Positions 16,788-25,938 of a DNA stretch of 64,000 nucleotides are shown piece after piece; the first letter of the stretch is position 1, and every line of letters begins with the position of its first letter. The notes under the pieces are model-generated. The model worked only from the letters and a program-made list of their open reading frames with translations. It made no database searches and was not told the DNA's origin. Origin of the DNA: Paracoccaceae bacterium (lineage in GTDB: Bacteria; Pseudomonadota; Alphaproteobacteria; Rhodobacterales; Rhodobacteraceae); NCBI GenBank assembly GCA_024742695.1, contig JANSXY010000005.1, forward strand, positions 1-64,000, in the 5' to 3' direction. Made by a program: the position numbers and the translations under genes.

Positions 16788-18625
16788 TCCGCCGCCTCCG
16801 TGCGCAGGAAGCCGCCGGACTGCCGCGCCCAGTACCGGGCATAAAGCCCGTTCCGCGCCAGCAGATCGTCATGGCCGCCCTGTTCCACGATGCGCCCTGC
16901 CTCCAGCACCACGATCCGGTCCATCCGCGCGATGGTCGACAGCCGGTGCGCGATGGCGATCACCGTCTTGCCTTCCATCACGTCGTAAAGCGTGTGCTGG
17001 ATCGCCGCCTCCACCTCGCTGTCCAGCGCGCTTGTCGCCTCGTCCAGCACCAGGATCGGCGCGTCCTTGAGGAACGCGCGGGCCAGCGCGATCCGCTGCC
17101 GTTGCCCGCCCGAAAGCTTCACGCCACGCTCGCCCAGCCGCGCCTCGTAGCCCGAACGGCCGCGATGGTCGGCCAGCGTCAGGATGAAGTCATGCGCCTC
17201 GGCCCGTTTCGCGGCCTCGATCACCTCGGCGTCGCTGGCCTCGGGCCGGCCATAGCGGATGTTGTCCATCGCCGAGCGGTTGAACATCGCGGTTTCCTGC
17301 CGGACCACCGCCATCGACCGGCGCAGCGCCTGCTGCGTCAGGTCGCGGATGTCGACGCCGTCCAGCGTGATGCGCCCGGCTTCGACGTCGTAGAGCCTGA
17401 GCAGAAGCGAGGTCAGCGTCGATTTCCCGGCCCCCGAGGCGCCGACCAGCGCCACCTTCTCGCCCGGCGCGACGCTCAGGTCGATCCCGTCCACCGCCGC
17501 CACGCTGCCGCCGTAGGCAAAGCGCACGTTCTCGAACCGGATCGCGCCGCGGGCCGCGTGATCGCCCGCCGCGCCGGGCCGGTCGCCGATCTCGTGCGGC
17601 GGCGCCAGCGTCTCGATCCCGTCCTCGATCTCGCCGATATCGGTGAAGATCACGATCGCCGAGCGGCCCAGCCGCTGGGTGATCTGCGCCAGCCGCGTCG
17701 CCACCATCGCCGTCATCGCGATATCGCCGACGCTGGCGGCGCCCAGGTTCCACAGGTAGACGGAACCGAGGATCGAGGCCAGCGGCAGCATCCCGCCCAG
17801 CGTCGTCAGCACCAGCCGGAACGCGGCCGACATCACCCCGAAATGCAGCGCCCGGTCGCGATAGCCCTCCAGCGCGCGGCGCGTCGCCCGGTCCTCCACC
17901 TCGGCATGGCCGAAGATCTTCACCGTCGCGATGTTGGTCAGCGCGTCGACGACCTGCCCGGTGACCCGGGTGCGCGCCCCGGCCCGCGCGGCGGCCCGCG
18001 CCTGCACCCGCGGGATGAACCACCACAGCGCCACCGCGTAGAACGCGCCCCAGACCACGAAGACCAGCAGAAGCCGGGTATCCACCCCGGCCATCAGCAC
18101 CAGCGCGACGGCGAACATCGCGAGGCAGTAGATCGCGACATCGATCACCTCGACCACCACGCCGGTCAGCGCGCGGGCGGTCTGCATCTGTTTCTGGCTG
18201 ATCCGCCCGGCGAAGTCGTTGTCGAAGAACCGCATCGAATGGCCCAGGGTGTGCCGGTTCAGGCGGCTCAGCACCAGCGGGAACAGGTTCGGCTCCACCA
18301 GGATCGACCCGACGGAGGAATCGGCGGCGAAGATCAGCGGCCGCAGCACCAGGTAGAACACCAGCCCGAAGGCGATCATCGGGCCGAACAGGGCCCAGAA
18401 GGCGCCCGGATCGCCCGACTCGGCCATGTCGATGATCCGCCCGGTGTACCACGCCGCCACCATCTCGGACGCGCCGGCAAGCGTGGCGATGGCCAGCGCC
18501 AGCCCCAGGATTCGCCCGCTGCCCGACAGCGCCCAGCGCGCGAAGGGCAATAGCCGTTCGGGCGGCGGCCCCTCTGCCGCGCCGAACGGGTCGACCAGCC
18601 GTTCCAGCCGTTGGCCCAGCGTCAT
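16784..18625 (-). CDS. ABC exporter half-transporter, second of three tandem
   Basis: A 613-residue ABC exporter subunit with the same layout as its neighbours: transmembrane domain about 30-325, ATPase about 355-595 with intact GASGAGKST, LSGGQRQ, ILVLDEATSALD and AHRLSTI. The loop FFDNDFAGRISQKQMQTARAL is very like that of the next gene. Its C-terminus (RYWARQSGGFLRTEAAE) and those of the other two are near-identical, pointing to gene duplication. It could pair with either neighbour as a heterodimer. It overlaps both neighbouring genes by 4 bp (ATGA). Confidence 0.93.
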   Translation of the reverse strand: MTLGQRLERLVDPFGAAEGPPPERLLPFARWALSGSGRILGLALAIATLAGASEMVAAWYTGRIIDMAESGDPGAFWALFGPMIAFGLVFYLVLRPLIFAADSSVGSILVEPNLFPLVLSRLNRHTLGHSMRFFDNDFAGRISQKQMQTARALTGVVVEVIDVAIYCLAMFAVALVLMAGVDTRLLLVFVVWGAFYAVALWWFIPRVQARAAARAGARTRVTGQVVDALTNIATVKIFGHAEVEDRATRRALEGYRDRALHFGVMSAAFRLVLTTLGGMLPLASILGSVYLWNLGAASVGDIAMTAMVATRLAQITQRLGRSAIVIFTDIGEIEDGIETLAPPHEIGDRPGAAGDHAARGAIRFENVRFAYGGSVAAVDGIDLSVAPGEKVALVGASGAGKSTLTSLLLRLYDVEAGRITLDGVDIRDLTQQALRRSMAVVRQETAMFNRSAMDNIRYGRPEASDAEVIEAAKRAEAHDFILTLADHRGRSGYEARLGERGVKLSGGQRQRIALARAFLKDAPILVLDEATSALDSEVEAAIQHTLYDVMEGKTVIAIAHRLSTIARMDRIVVLEAGRIVEQGGHDDLLARNGLYARYWARQSGGFLRTEAAE

Positions 18626-20481
18626 TCCGCCGCCTCTGGCGCGTCGTCCGGGTCGAGGCCGATGAACCCGCCGGACTGCCGCGCCCAGAACCGGGCATAA
18701 AGCCCGTTCCGGGCCAGCAGCTGCTCGTGGCTGCCTTCCTCGGCGATATGGCCGTCGTCGAGCACGATGATCCTGTCCATCCGCGCGATGGTCGACAGCC
18801 GGTGCGCGATGGCGATCACCGTCTTGCCTTCCATCACCCCGTACAGCGTATCCTGGATCGCCGCCTCCGCCTCGCTGTCCAGCGCGCTGGTGGCCTCGTC
18901 CAGCACCAGGATCGGCGCATCCTTGAGGATCACGCGGGCGATCGCCACGCGCTGCCGCTGCCCGCCCGACAGTTTCACGCCGCGCTCGCCCACCTGCGCG
19001 TCATAGCCCCGCCGCCCGGTTGGATCCTGCAGGTCGAGGATGAAATCATGCGCATGGGCGCGCCGCGCGGCCTCGATCATCTCGGCCTCGGTCGCGCCGG
19101 GACGGCCGTAAAGGATGTTGTCGCGCACCGACCGATGCAGCAGGCTCGAATCCTGTTGCACCATGCCGATCTTCGCACGCAGCGAGTCCTGCGTGACGCG
19201 GGTGATGTCCTGCCCGTCGATCAGAATCTGCCCGCTCTCTGGGTCGTAGAAGCGCAAAAGCAGCTTGACCAGGGTCGACTTGCCGGCACCCGACCGGCCG
19301 ACAAGGCCGATCTTCTCGCCCGGTTCGATCGCCAGGCTCACCCGGTCAAGCCCGCCCGCACCCCGGCCATAGTGGTGGCTGAGGCCCTCGATCCCGATCC
19401 GGCCCTCGCGGAACGCCAGCGGCTTCGCGCCGGGCGCGTCGGTCAGGGTGATCGGCTGCGCGATCGTCTCCATCCCTTCGGCCACGACGCCGAGCGAGCG
19501 GAAGAAGGTGGAAAGCGCCCACATGATCCAGCCGGTCATCGCGTTCAGCCGCAGCGTCAGCGCCGTGGCGGCCGCCACCACGCCCACCGAGGCCGCACCC
19601 TGCATCCACAGCCACAGCGCCCAGCCGACGACCGCGACGATCAGCAGCCCGTTCAGGGCCACCAGCACCACGTCCATCACGGTGTAGATCCGCATCTCGG
19701 CCGCGAAGGTCTTCCTCGCCGTCTCGATCGCCTCGCGGGCGTAGTTCATCTCCGCCTCGTCGCGGGCGAAAAGCTTGACCGAATGGATGTTGGTGTAGCT
19801 GTCCACCACCCGGCCCGTCACGGCCGAACGCGCATCCGACGCGGCCTTCGACGCCGGGCCGACGCGCTTCAGCGTCCAGCGCACCAGCAGACCATACAGC
19901 GCGAACCAGCCGACCAGAGGCAGCAGCAGCCGCGGATCGGCATCCAGAAGCAGGATCGCCGCGCCGACCAGGTAGGCCAGCGCGAAGGTGATCGCGTCGA
20001 AGACGTGAAACACCGCCTCGCCCGCCGCCGGAGGCGTCTGCATGATCCGGTTCGCGATCCGCCCGGCGAAATCGTTCTCGAACCAGCCCACCGACTGCCG
20101 CAGCACCTGCCGGTGCGCGCGGTAGCGGTAGAGCGTGCCGTAATTCGGCATGATCGCGTTGTTCAGAAGCAGCACGTCCAGCCCCTGCAGCGCCGGGCGC
20201 AGCAGAAGGATGAACACCGCCGCCGCGATCAGTTCCGCGCCGTGATCGGCCCAGACCTCGGCCGGCGCTGCGGCCGAGAGGATGTCGACCACCCGTCCCA
20301 TGTACCAGATCAGCGCGATCTCGACCGCCGCGACGACGACCGACAGGATCGCCGTGACCACGAAGACGCGCCGGAACGGCTGCGACCAGTCGCGCATGAA
20401 CGGCCACAGCCGGCGCGGCGGCGCGTCGGTCTGGGGATAGTCGGCATAGGGATCGACGAGGTTTTCGAAGAAGCGGAACAT
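18622..20481 (-). CDS. ABC exporter half-transporter, first of three tandem
   Basis: A 619-residue ABC exporter subunit and the first of the trio to be transcribed. The N-terminus MFRFFENLVDPYADYP precedes a transmembrane domain (about 30-330) and an ATPase domain with GRSGAGKST (Ser replaces the first Ala seen in the siblings), LSGGQRQ, ILVLDEATSALD and AHRLSTI. The loop FENDFAGRIANRIMQ diverges more than between the other two, so this copy is the outlier. It starts 52 bp after lysE and may have its own promoter or be read from upstream. Confidence 0.93.
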   Translation of the reverse strand: MFRFFENLVDPYADYPQTDAPPRRLWPFMRDWSQPFRRVFVVTAILSVVVAAVEIALIWYMGRVVDILSAAAPAEVWADHGAELIAAAVFILLLRPALQGLDVLLLNNAIMPNYGTLYRYRAHRQVLRQSVGWFENDFAGRIANRIMQTPPAAGEAVFHVFDAITFALAYLVGAAILLLDADPRLLLPLVGWFALYGLLVRWTLKRVGPASKAASDARSAVTGRVVDSYTNIHSVKLFARDEAEMNYAREAIETARKTFAAEMRIYTVMDVVLVALNGLLIVAVVGWALWLWMQGAASVGVVAAATALTLRLNAMTGWIMWALSTFFRSLGVVAEGMETIAQPITLTDAPGAKPLAFREGRIGIEGLSHHYGRGAGGLDRVSLAIEPGEKIGLVGRSGAGKSTLVKLLLRFYDPESGQILIDGQDITRVTQDSLRAKIGMVQQDSSLLHRSVRDNILYGRPGATEAEMIEAARRAHAHDFILDLQDPTGRRGYDAQVGERGVKLSGGQRQRVAIARVILKDAPILVLDEATSALDSEAEAAIQDTLYGVMEGKTVIAIAHRLSTIARMDRIIVLDDGHIAEEGSHEQLLARNGLYARFWARQSGGFIGLDPDDAPEAAE

Positions 20482-20533
20482 GCGCCCTGTCCTGTTGCCC
20501 CCGATATAGCCCCGGAGCGCGGGAAGGTAAAAC

Positions 20534-21130
20534 TCAGCCCAGAACCATCTGCACGGTGCTGGCCACGATCAGGCCCGCCATCGCCAGGTTGAAGCCCCGC
20601 AGCCGGCGTTCGGTGGTCAGCCAGCGCGTCATCGCCTGCCCCGCCAGCGTCCAGGTCGAGGCGGAAACGAGGCCGAGCGTGAGGAAGGTACCCGCCGTCA
20701 CCGCCGCCGTGATCACCGGCGCGGTTTCCACGATGAACTGCGAGGTCGCGGCGATCGCCATCGTCCAGGCCTTGGGATTGATCCACTGGAACCCCGCCGC
20801 CTGCGCGAAGGTGAACGGGTGCGCGCCCGTCGATTTCGACCCTATGCCACCCGAACTGGCAATCTTCCAGGCCAGCCACAGAAGGATCGCCGCGCCGCCG
20901 AAGCGCAGCGATTCGCGAAACAGCGCCGAGGCCTGGAACAGCCCGCCCATCGCCAGCCCGACGCACAACAGCATCACCGGAAAGCCCACGGCCACGCCCA
21001 GCAGGTGCGGCAGCGTCCGGCGCCAGCCGAAGTTGGCGCCGGAAGCGGCCAGAAGCGCGTTGTTCGGCCCCGGCGTGAACAGCGTCGCGACGGCAAGCGC
21101 GACGAGCGCGGGGATCATCTCGGTCTGCAT
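20534..21130 (-). CDS. LysE-family amino-acid or metabolite exporter
   Basis: A 198-residue inner-membrane protein with about six hydrophobic segments. The family signature TLFTPGPNNALLAASGANFGWRRTLPH lies near the N-terminus (PGPN motif about 20-23), and QWINPKAWTMAI is also typical of LysE/RhtB exporters. The substrate is unknown. I start at MQTEMIPALV (21130), preceded by GGAAAG; an upstream open stretch reads through a Trp/Cys-rich non-homologous region. It is 46 bp downstream of cca. Confidence 0.9.
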   Translation of the reverse strand: MQTEMIPALVALAVATLFTPGPNNALLAASGANFGWRRTLPHLLGVAVGFPVMLLCVGLAMGGLFQASALFRESLRFGGAAILLWLAWKIASSGGIGSKSTGAHPFTFAQAAGFQWINPKAWTMAIAATSQFIVETAPVITAAVTAGTFLTLGLVSASTWTLAGQAMTRWLTTERRLRGFNLAMAGLIVASTVQMVLG

Positions 21131-21176
21131 GGGGCTTTCCTGTCGCCGCCATTGATCCGGGCCGCACGGGGCGTGG

Positions 21177-22322
21177 TCAAGCCAGCAATTGTTCCCGTGA
21201 CAATGCAAAGCCCGAGGCGATCCAGCGCGCCTCCAGCTCCGCCAGCCGCGCGCCCAGCGCCGGGCCTTCCAGCGCCGGCATCAGATCCGCCGCGCGCACC
21301 GGAAACACCGCCGCCGCGCCGCGCGCCACGGCATCGGCCCAACCCTCGGGCAGCGGTTGCCCGGCCAGGGCGGCGCGCAACAGCGCCACATCCTGCGCCA
21401 GCGCCGCGCCGTGGCGCCAGGCCACTTCCGCCAACCCGGCTTCGGCGCCCAGCGCGGCGCGCAACTGCGCCAACCGCCGCGCCTCGGCCTTCGACAGTTT
21501 CAGCGCCTCGGCCGCCGCTTCGCCGCCCAGCGCGGCCAACCGCCGGATCGGATCCGGCGCCAGGTTCACCTCCAGGTGCACCAGCGGCGCGATGAACCGG
21601 TCGTCGGCGCCGGGCAGAACGCGGGGCAGCGCCCCGGTCGCCCGCATCGCGGCCAGTGCGGGCGCGGGATCGGGCGCGGCCAGCAGCCGGCGCATCTCGT
21701 GCCCCACCCGCTCGCGCGACAGCGTGTCGAGGCCCGGCGCGTGCTCCGCGATCGCGGCCAGCGCCTCGGCCTCCGGCCCCTCGGCGGGATCGCCGTACCA
21801 GGCGGTGAACCGGAAGAACCGCAATATCCGCAGGTAATCCTCGCGGATCCGGTCGGCGGGCCGGCCCACGAACCGCACGCGCCGCGCCTTCAGGTCGTCC
21901 AGCCCTTCGCCCAGCGGGTCGATCACCGTGCCGTCGGCGCGGGCATAAAGCGCGTTCATGGTGAAATCGCGCCGCGCCGCATCGTCGCCCACGTCGGTCG
22001 AATAGGCCACCACCGCGTGGCGGCCGAAGGTTTCGACGTCGCGCCGGAAGGTCGTGACCTCGTGGCCCACGCCCTCGGCCACCACCGTCACCGTGCCATG
22101 CTCCAGCCCCGTGGGCACCGGCTTCAGCCCCGCCGCGCGGGCCAAGTCCGTCACCCGTTCGGGCACCGCGTCGGTGGCGATATCGACATCGGCGACGGGC
22201 TGGCCCAGCAGCGCGTTGCGCACGCAGCCGCCGACGATCAGCGCCTGGTGGCCGCCGGCCTCCAGCATCGCCAGAACCGCCTGCACATGGCCCGCCTCGA
22301 TCCAGTCGCCACTGATCCGCAT
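21177..22322 (-). CDS. cca: CCA tRNA nucleotidyltransferase / poly(A) polymerase family
   Basis: A 381-residue class II tRNA nucleotidyltransferase that adds or repairs the 3' CCA end of tRNAs. The N-terminal catalytic head has GGCVRNALLGQPVADVDIATD with the two metal-binding Asp residues, then DFTMNALYARADGTVIDPL and RIREDYLRILRFFRF, diagnostic of the class. A GTG at 22325 would add one residue; the ATG at 22322 overlaps the NUDIX stop and is preferred. It forms a run with the NUDIX and hslO genes. Confidence 0.94.
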   Translation of the reverse strand: MRISGDWIEAGHVQAVLAMLEAGGHQALIVGGCVRNALLGQPVADVDIATDAVPERVTDLARAAGLKPVPTGLEHGTVTVVAEGVGHEVTTFRRDVETFGRHAVVAYSTDVGDDAARRDFTMNALYARADGTVIDPLGEGLDDLKARRVRFVGRPADRIREDYLRILRFFRFTAWYGDPAEGPEAEALAAIAEHAPGLDTLSRERVGHEMRRLLAAPDPAPALAAMRATGALPRVLPGADDRFIAPLVHLEVNLAPDPIRRLAALGGEAAAEALKLSKAEARRLAQLRAALGAEAGLAEVAWRHGAALAQDVALLRAALAGQPLPEGWADAVARGAAAVFPVRAADLMPALEGPALGARLAELEARWIASGFALSREQLLA

Positions 22323-22918
22323 CACGCCATCCGGTCCGCCAAGGCGCGCAGGATGCGCGCCGTCGCGCCCCAGATGTAATAGGGCCCGTAGGGTACCGCA
22401 AAGTACCGCCGCGCCTGGCCGCGCCAGCGCCGCCCCTCGACCCGGTAGCGCGCCGGGTCCAGCACATGTGCCAGCGGCACCGTGAACACCTCGGCCACCT
22501 CGCCCTCCTCGGCCACCGGGTGAACCGGCGGCGCGATCCGCGCCACGACCGGCGTGACGGAGAACCCCGTCACCGTCTCGTGCGCGGGCAGCGTGCCGAT
22601 CACCTCCGCCTGCGCCGGGACGAGGCCGACCTCCTCGGTCGCCTCGCGCAGCGCCGCGGCGGCGGCGTCGGCATCGCCGGGGTCGATCTTGCCGCCGGGA
22701 AACGCGACCTGGCCGGGATGGTGCCTGAGCCGGGGCGAGCGTTTGGTCAGAACCACCCCCGGCGCGCCCGGCGCATCGACGATACCCACCAGCACCGCGG
22801 CCGGCACCAGCCGGCGGCCGGGCGGCAGCGCCACGGCAGGGTTGAGATCGTAATCCGACGACGGGCGGCCCGGCCCGGCCAGCGCCGCGGCAAGCCGCTG
22901 CCCCAGGTCAGTCGTCAC
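22322..22918 (-). CDS. NUDIX hydrolase, CoA pyrophosphatase type
   Basis: A 198-residue NUDIX enzyme resembling CoA diphosphatases (NudL type), which split CoA or acyl-CoA into 3',5'-ADP and phosphopantetheine. The NUDIX box GKIDPGDADAAAAALREATEEVGL is complete, and the preceding LTKRSPRLRHHPGQVAFPGG matches the CoA-specific signature. It overlaps hslO by 11 bp upstream and the cca start by 1 bp downstream. Confidence 0.92.
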   Translation of the reverse strand: MTTDLGQRLAAALAGPGRPSSDYDLNPAVALPPGRRLVPAAVLVGIVDAPGAPGVVLTKRSPRLRHHPGQVAFPGGKIDPGDADAAAAALREATEEVGLVPAQAEVIGTLPAHETVTGFSVTPVVARIAPPVHPVAEEGEVAEVFTVPLAHVLDPARYRVEGRRWRGQARRYFAVPYGPYYIWGATARILRALADRMA

Positions 22919-23954
22919 CGCCCGCGCCCTTGCCCTGGTCGCCGGAATGGCCGTCGTCCGGGTCGCGTTCCGCCTCGAATCCCAGCGTGGCCGGGTCGAA
23001 CTCGTAATGCGCGCCGCAGAACTGGCAATCGGCGGTCACGGTCCCCGACTCGGTCGTCATCGTGGCGATGTCCTTGGCGGAATAGATCGACAGGCTTTGA
23101 CGCACCTTCGCCGCCGAACAGGTGCAGCCGAATTCCACCCGCTGCGGATCGAACACGCGCGGGCCCTCCTCGTGGAACAGCCGTACCAGGAGATCGGTGG
23201 CCTGCACGCCCGGGCCGACCAGCTCGATCTCCTCGACAGTGTCCAGAAGCAGGTTGGCGCGCGACCAGTTCTCGCCCTCGACGGGGCCGAGGATGTCGTC
23301 GGCGGCCAGCAGCCCGCCTTCGCCCGTCGCGCCCGCACCGGCCGTGAACGGGCTGGCCTTCGGCATCGATTGCAGCATCACGCCGCCGGCCCGCCAGCGC
23401 GCCGCGGTATCGCCCGCCAGCCGGCTTTCGCCAAAGGCGATCTGGAACCGCGTCGGCAACTGCTCCGACTGGGCGAAATACGTCTCTGCGCAGGCCGAAA
23501 GGCTGCCGCCGGCGATCGGCGTGATGCCCTGGTAGGGCACGGTTCCGGGGCCCTGGTCGATCAGGATCGCGAAATAGCCGTCGCCGATCAGGTCGAAGGG
23601 CCGGGCGGGGCTGACCGCCGCGAGGCGTTCGGCATCGAAACTGGCCCAGGCGCGAATGCGCGCCGGGGCGCCGGGCGCCTCGGGCGCGAAATAGTCCGTC
23701 GCCACGATCCGCGCCGGGCCGTTGCCGCGGATTTGCAGCGACAGTTTCCAGCGCAGCTTGATCGTCGGGCCGATCAGCGCCGTCAGCATCGCCGCCTCGG
23801 CCACCAGCGCCTCGATCGGCGCGGGATAGTCATGCTGGGCCAGCACCCGCTCCAGCACGCCATCGAGCCGCGCGACGCGGCCCCGGATATCCGGCCGGTC
23901 CAGCTGGAACGGCAGAACGGTATCGTCCCAGGCGATCTGCGACAGCGTGGACAT
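22908..23954 (-). CDS. hslO: Redox-regulated chaperone Hsp33
   Basis: Hsp33 is a cytoplasmic holdase activated by oxidative disulfide formation. The 348-residue product has the N-terminal core (about 1-250) and the C-terminal zinc switch: the CxC pair in FGCTCS and the CxxC pair in DCQFCGAHYEFD, all four cysteines present. A short acidic tail follows. It is the first gene of a hslO-NUDIX-cca run and divergent from a NUDIX gene 85 bp away. Confidence 0.95.
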   Translation of the reverse strand: MSTLSQIAWDDTVLPFQLDRPDIRGRVARLDGVLERVLAQHDYPAPIEALVAEAAMLTALIGPTIKLRWKLSLQIRGNGPARIVATDYFAPEAPGAPARIRAWASFDAERLAAVSPARPFDLIGDGYFAILIDQGPGTVPYQGITPIAGGSLSACAETYFAQSEQLPTRFQIAFGESRLAGDTAARWRAGGVMLQSMPKASPFTAGAGATGEGGLLAADDILGPVEGENWSRANLLLDTVEEIELVGPGVQATDLLVRLFHEEGPRVFDPQRVEFGCTCSAAKVRQSLSIYSAKDIATMTTESGTVTADCQFCGAHYEFDPATLGFEAERDPDDGHSGDQGKGAGGDD

Positions 23955-24039
23955 CGGGGGAATCCTTGGGCTTTCCTTGCCGGGCGGGGCTTGGCATACC
24001 GCAGGTGCAGGGGCACGGCAACCGGGGGCGGCGGGCAGG

Positions 24040-24480
24040 ATGATCAGGCGATTCGGCGAACCCGTGGCGCGCGGGCGGCGCTACACGCTGCGGCCCGGCG
24101 TCTACGCGGTCCTGTTGCAGGGCCGGCGCGTCCTCGTCACCCACCAGGAAGAACCGGAACCGGAGTTCCAGTTGCCCGGCGGCGGCATCGATCCGGGCGA
24201 GAACCCGCTGCACGCGCTCTATCGCGAGGTCTGGGAGGAAACCGGCTGGACGATCGCGCGGCCACGCCGGATCGGCGCCTTCCGCCGCTTCACCTACATG
24301 CCGGAATACGATCTGTGGGCCGAGAAGCTCTGCACGATCTACCGCGCCCGCCCGGCCCGGCAGCTGGGTCCGCCCAGCGAACCGGGCCACAGCGCGATCT
24401 GGATGAGCGTCGGCGAGGCGGCCGAGGTGCTGGCCAATTCCGGCGACCGGCATTTTCTGCTGGCGGCGCTGGGCGCCTGA
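24040..24480 (+). CDS. NUDIX hydrolase
   Basis: A 146-residue NUDIX protein. The box GGIDPGENPLHALYREVWEETGW is complete, with REVWEE metal-binding glutamates. Surrounding sequence (RRYTLRPGVYAVLLQGRRVLVTHQ) is typical of small NUDIX enzymes of unknown substrate. The frame is open from 23947, but the ATG at 24040 (MIRRFGEPVARGRRY) is the better start since the upstream part is Gly/Ala-rich and overlaps the hslO promoter region. It is convergent with the receiver-PP2C gene. Confidence 0.87.
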   Translation: MIRRFGEPVARGRRYTLRPGVYAVLLQGRRVLVTHQEEPEPEFQLPGGGIDPGENPLHALYREVWEETGWTIARPRRIGAFRRFTYMPEYDLWAEKLCTIYRARPARQLGPPSEPGHSAIWMSVGEAAEVLANSGDRHFLLAALGA

Positions 24481-24484
24481 CGGG

Positions 24485-25768
24485 TCAGGCTTCGAACACC
24501 TTGCCGCTGCGGAAGTCGAACAGCGCGGCCGACACGTCGTCGTTGTAGACCCCGGCGGTGAACCCCGACACTTCCTGCATCATCGCCTCGAGGAACGCCG
24601 GTCCCTCCGTCGGCGGCAGCCTGGTCAGAATCTCCGACAGGCCGGTTTCGCCCAGCTGCTCGCCGCGCGGATTCTCGGCCTCGATGATCCCGTCCGACAT
24701 CAGCAGCAACCGGTCTCCGGGGTTCAGGACCGTCTCGACCTGGCCGAACTCGGCGCCGTCGATCAGCCCGACCGGCAACCCGCCCTCGCCGATGTAGTCG
24801 ATCCGTCCGTCGGCGCGCAGCACCGCCGGGTGCGGATGCCCGGCCTGCACCAGCACGACCTCGCCCGAGACGAGATCGATATCGGCATAGGCCAGCGTGA
24901 AATAGGTTTCCGTCTGCATCTCGCCCAGGACAAGGGCGTTGAGATGCGCGGCCAGCTCCGCCGGGGCCCGGCTGTCGTAGAGGCCGAAATCGTTCTGCAC
25001 CAGCGCGACGTTCTGGTCGGGCGACGAGCCCGACAGGTAGCCCGCCAGCCGCACCGTCATCAGCGCCGAGGTGATGCCATGGCCCGACACGTCGATCCCG
25101 TAGACACCGATGCGCCGCGAGTTGATCGGGAAGAACCCCACCAGATCGCCGCCGACATGGCCCGAGGGCCGCAGCAAGAGCGACACCTCGCTTTCGCCGA
25201 AGCTGCGGAACCGCTCCTTCACCAGGCTTTGCTGAAGCTTGCGCGCCTCGACAAGATCGCGATGGATCGAGTCGTAAAGCCCCTGCAACTCGTCCAGCGT
25301 CGAGGTGATGACCCGGTTCTTCTCGACCAGTTCGGCCTGCATCGTGACGATCCGCTGGCCGGCCGCCAGCCGCGCGCGCAGTTCCTGCCCGCTGACCGGC
25401 TTGGTCAGGAAATCGTCGGCGCCCGCCTCCAGCCCGTGCGCGATCTCGGCGGTTTCGTTCTTCGAGGTCAGCAGGATGAAGTAGCCGTAGCTTTGCCGTT
25501 CCATCGCGCGGAAGGCGCGGCAGAACTCAAGCCCGGTCATTCCCGGCATCATCCAGTCCGACAGCACGAGGTCGGGCGTGATCTCGGCGCAGATCTTCAG
25601 CGCCTCTTCGCCCGACGCGGCCTCGATCACCTCGTAGCCCGAGCGCGAAAGCGAGGCGGACAGGATCTTGCGCTGCATCTTGCTGTCATCGACGACGAGC
25701 ACCCGGCGCAGGGCGCCGGAGCCGGGTGCGGCTGCACCCATTTGCGTCGAACTTGCCGTTTCGCTCAC
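24485..25768 (-). CDS. Response regulator with SpoIIE-type PP2C phosphatase output
   Basis: A 427-residue signalling protein. An N-terminal receiver domain (about 22-140) has the acidic pocket VVDDSK, phospho-acceptor Asp71 (LSDWMMPG) and the conserved Lys in FLTKPVS. A coiled linker (about 145-190) leads to a SpoIIE/PP2C Ser/Thr phosphatase domain (about 195-420) with metal-binding GGDLVGFF, DVSGHG and MSDGIIEAE. Such proteins dephosphorylate an anti-sigma-factor antagonist in partner-switching systems. RbaY of Rhodobacter capsulatus has this design, and orthology is a guess. It is divergent from an Hpt-protein gene. Confidence 0.92.
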   Translation of the reverse strand: MSETASSTQMGAAAPGSGALRRVLVVDDSKMQRKILSASLSRSGYEVIEAASGEEALKICAEITPDLVLSDWMMPGMTGLEFCRAFRAMERQSYGYFILLTSKNETAEIAHGLEAGADDFLTKPVSGQELRARLAAGQRIVTMQAELVEKNRVITSTLDELQGLYDSIHRDLVEARKLQQSLVKERFRSFGESEVSLLLRPSGHVGGDLVGFFPINSRRIGVYGIDVSGHGITSALMTVRLAGYLSGSSPDQNVALVQNDFGLYDSRAPAELAAHLNALVLGEMQTETYFTLAYADIDLVSGEVVLVQAGHPHPAVLRADGRIDYIGEGGLPVGLIDGAEFGQVETVLNPGDRLLLMSDGIIEAENPRGEQLGETGLSEILTRLPPTEGPAFLEAMMQEVSGFTAGVYNDDVSAALFDFRSGKVFEA

Positions 25769-25938
25769 GCGGGCTCCTGTCGGTCAGACCGTGCTGCGAC
25801 GGTCCGTTAGACACTAGGGAGGTTCGGGTTAAGGCCCGGTGAAGCGGCGCGGTCCCTGCCGGCTTAACGCGACGCCAACGAATCGCCGATAGATTGCATG
25901 TCGGGTGACTTGGGAAAAAATGGTGGTGGAGAAGACTC

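Noticed and set aside
14925-20592. Several 550-620 codon plus-strand frames opposite the ABC exporters
   Set aside because: They are antisense frames created by high GC at third codon positions; the minus strand has intact Walker and signature motifs.
25769-25938. CtrA site between the receiver-PP2C and Hpt genes
   Set aside because: Two TTAA half-sites are present but about 40 bases apart, not at the seven-base spacing of a full site.
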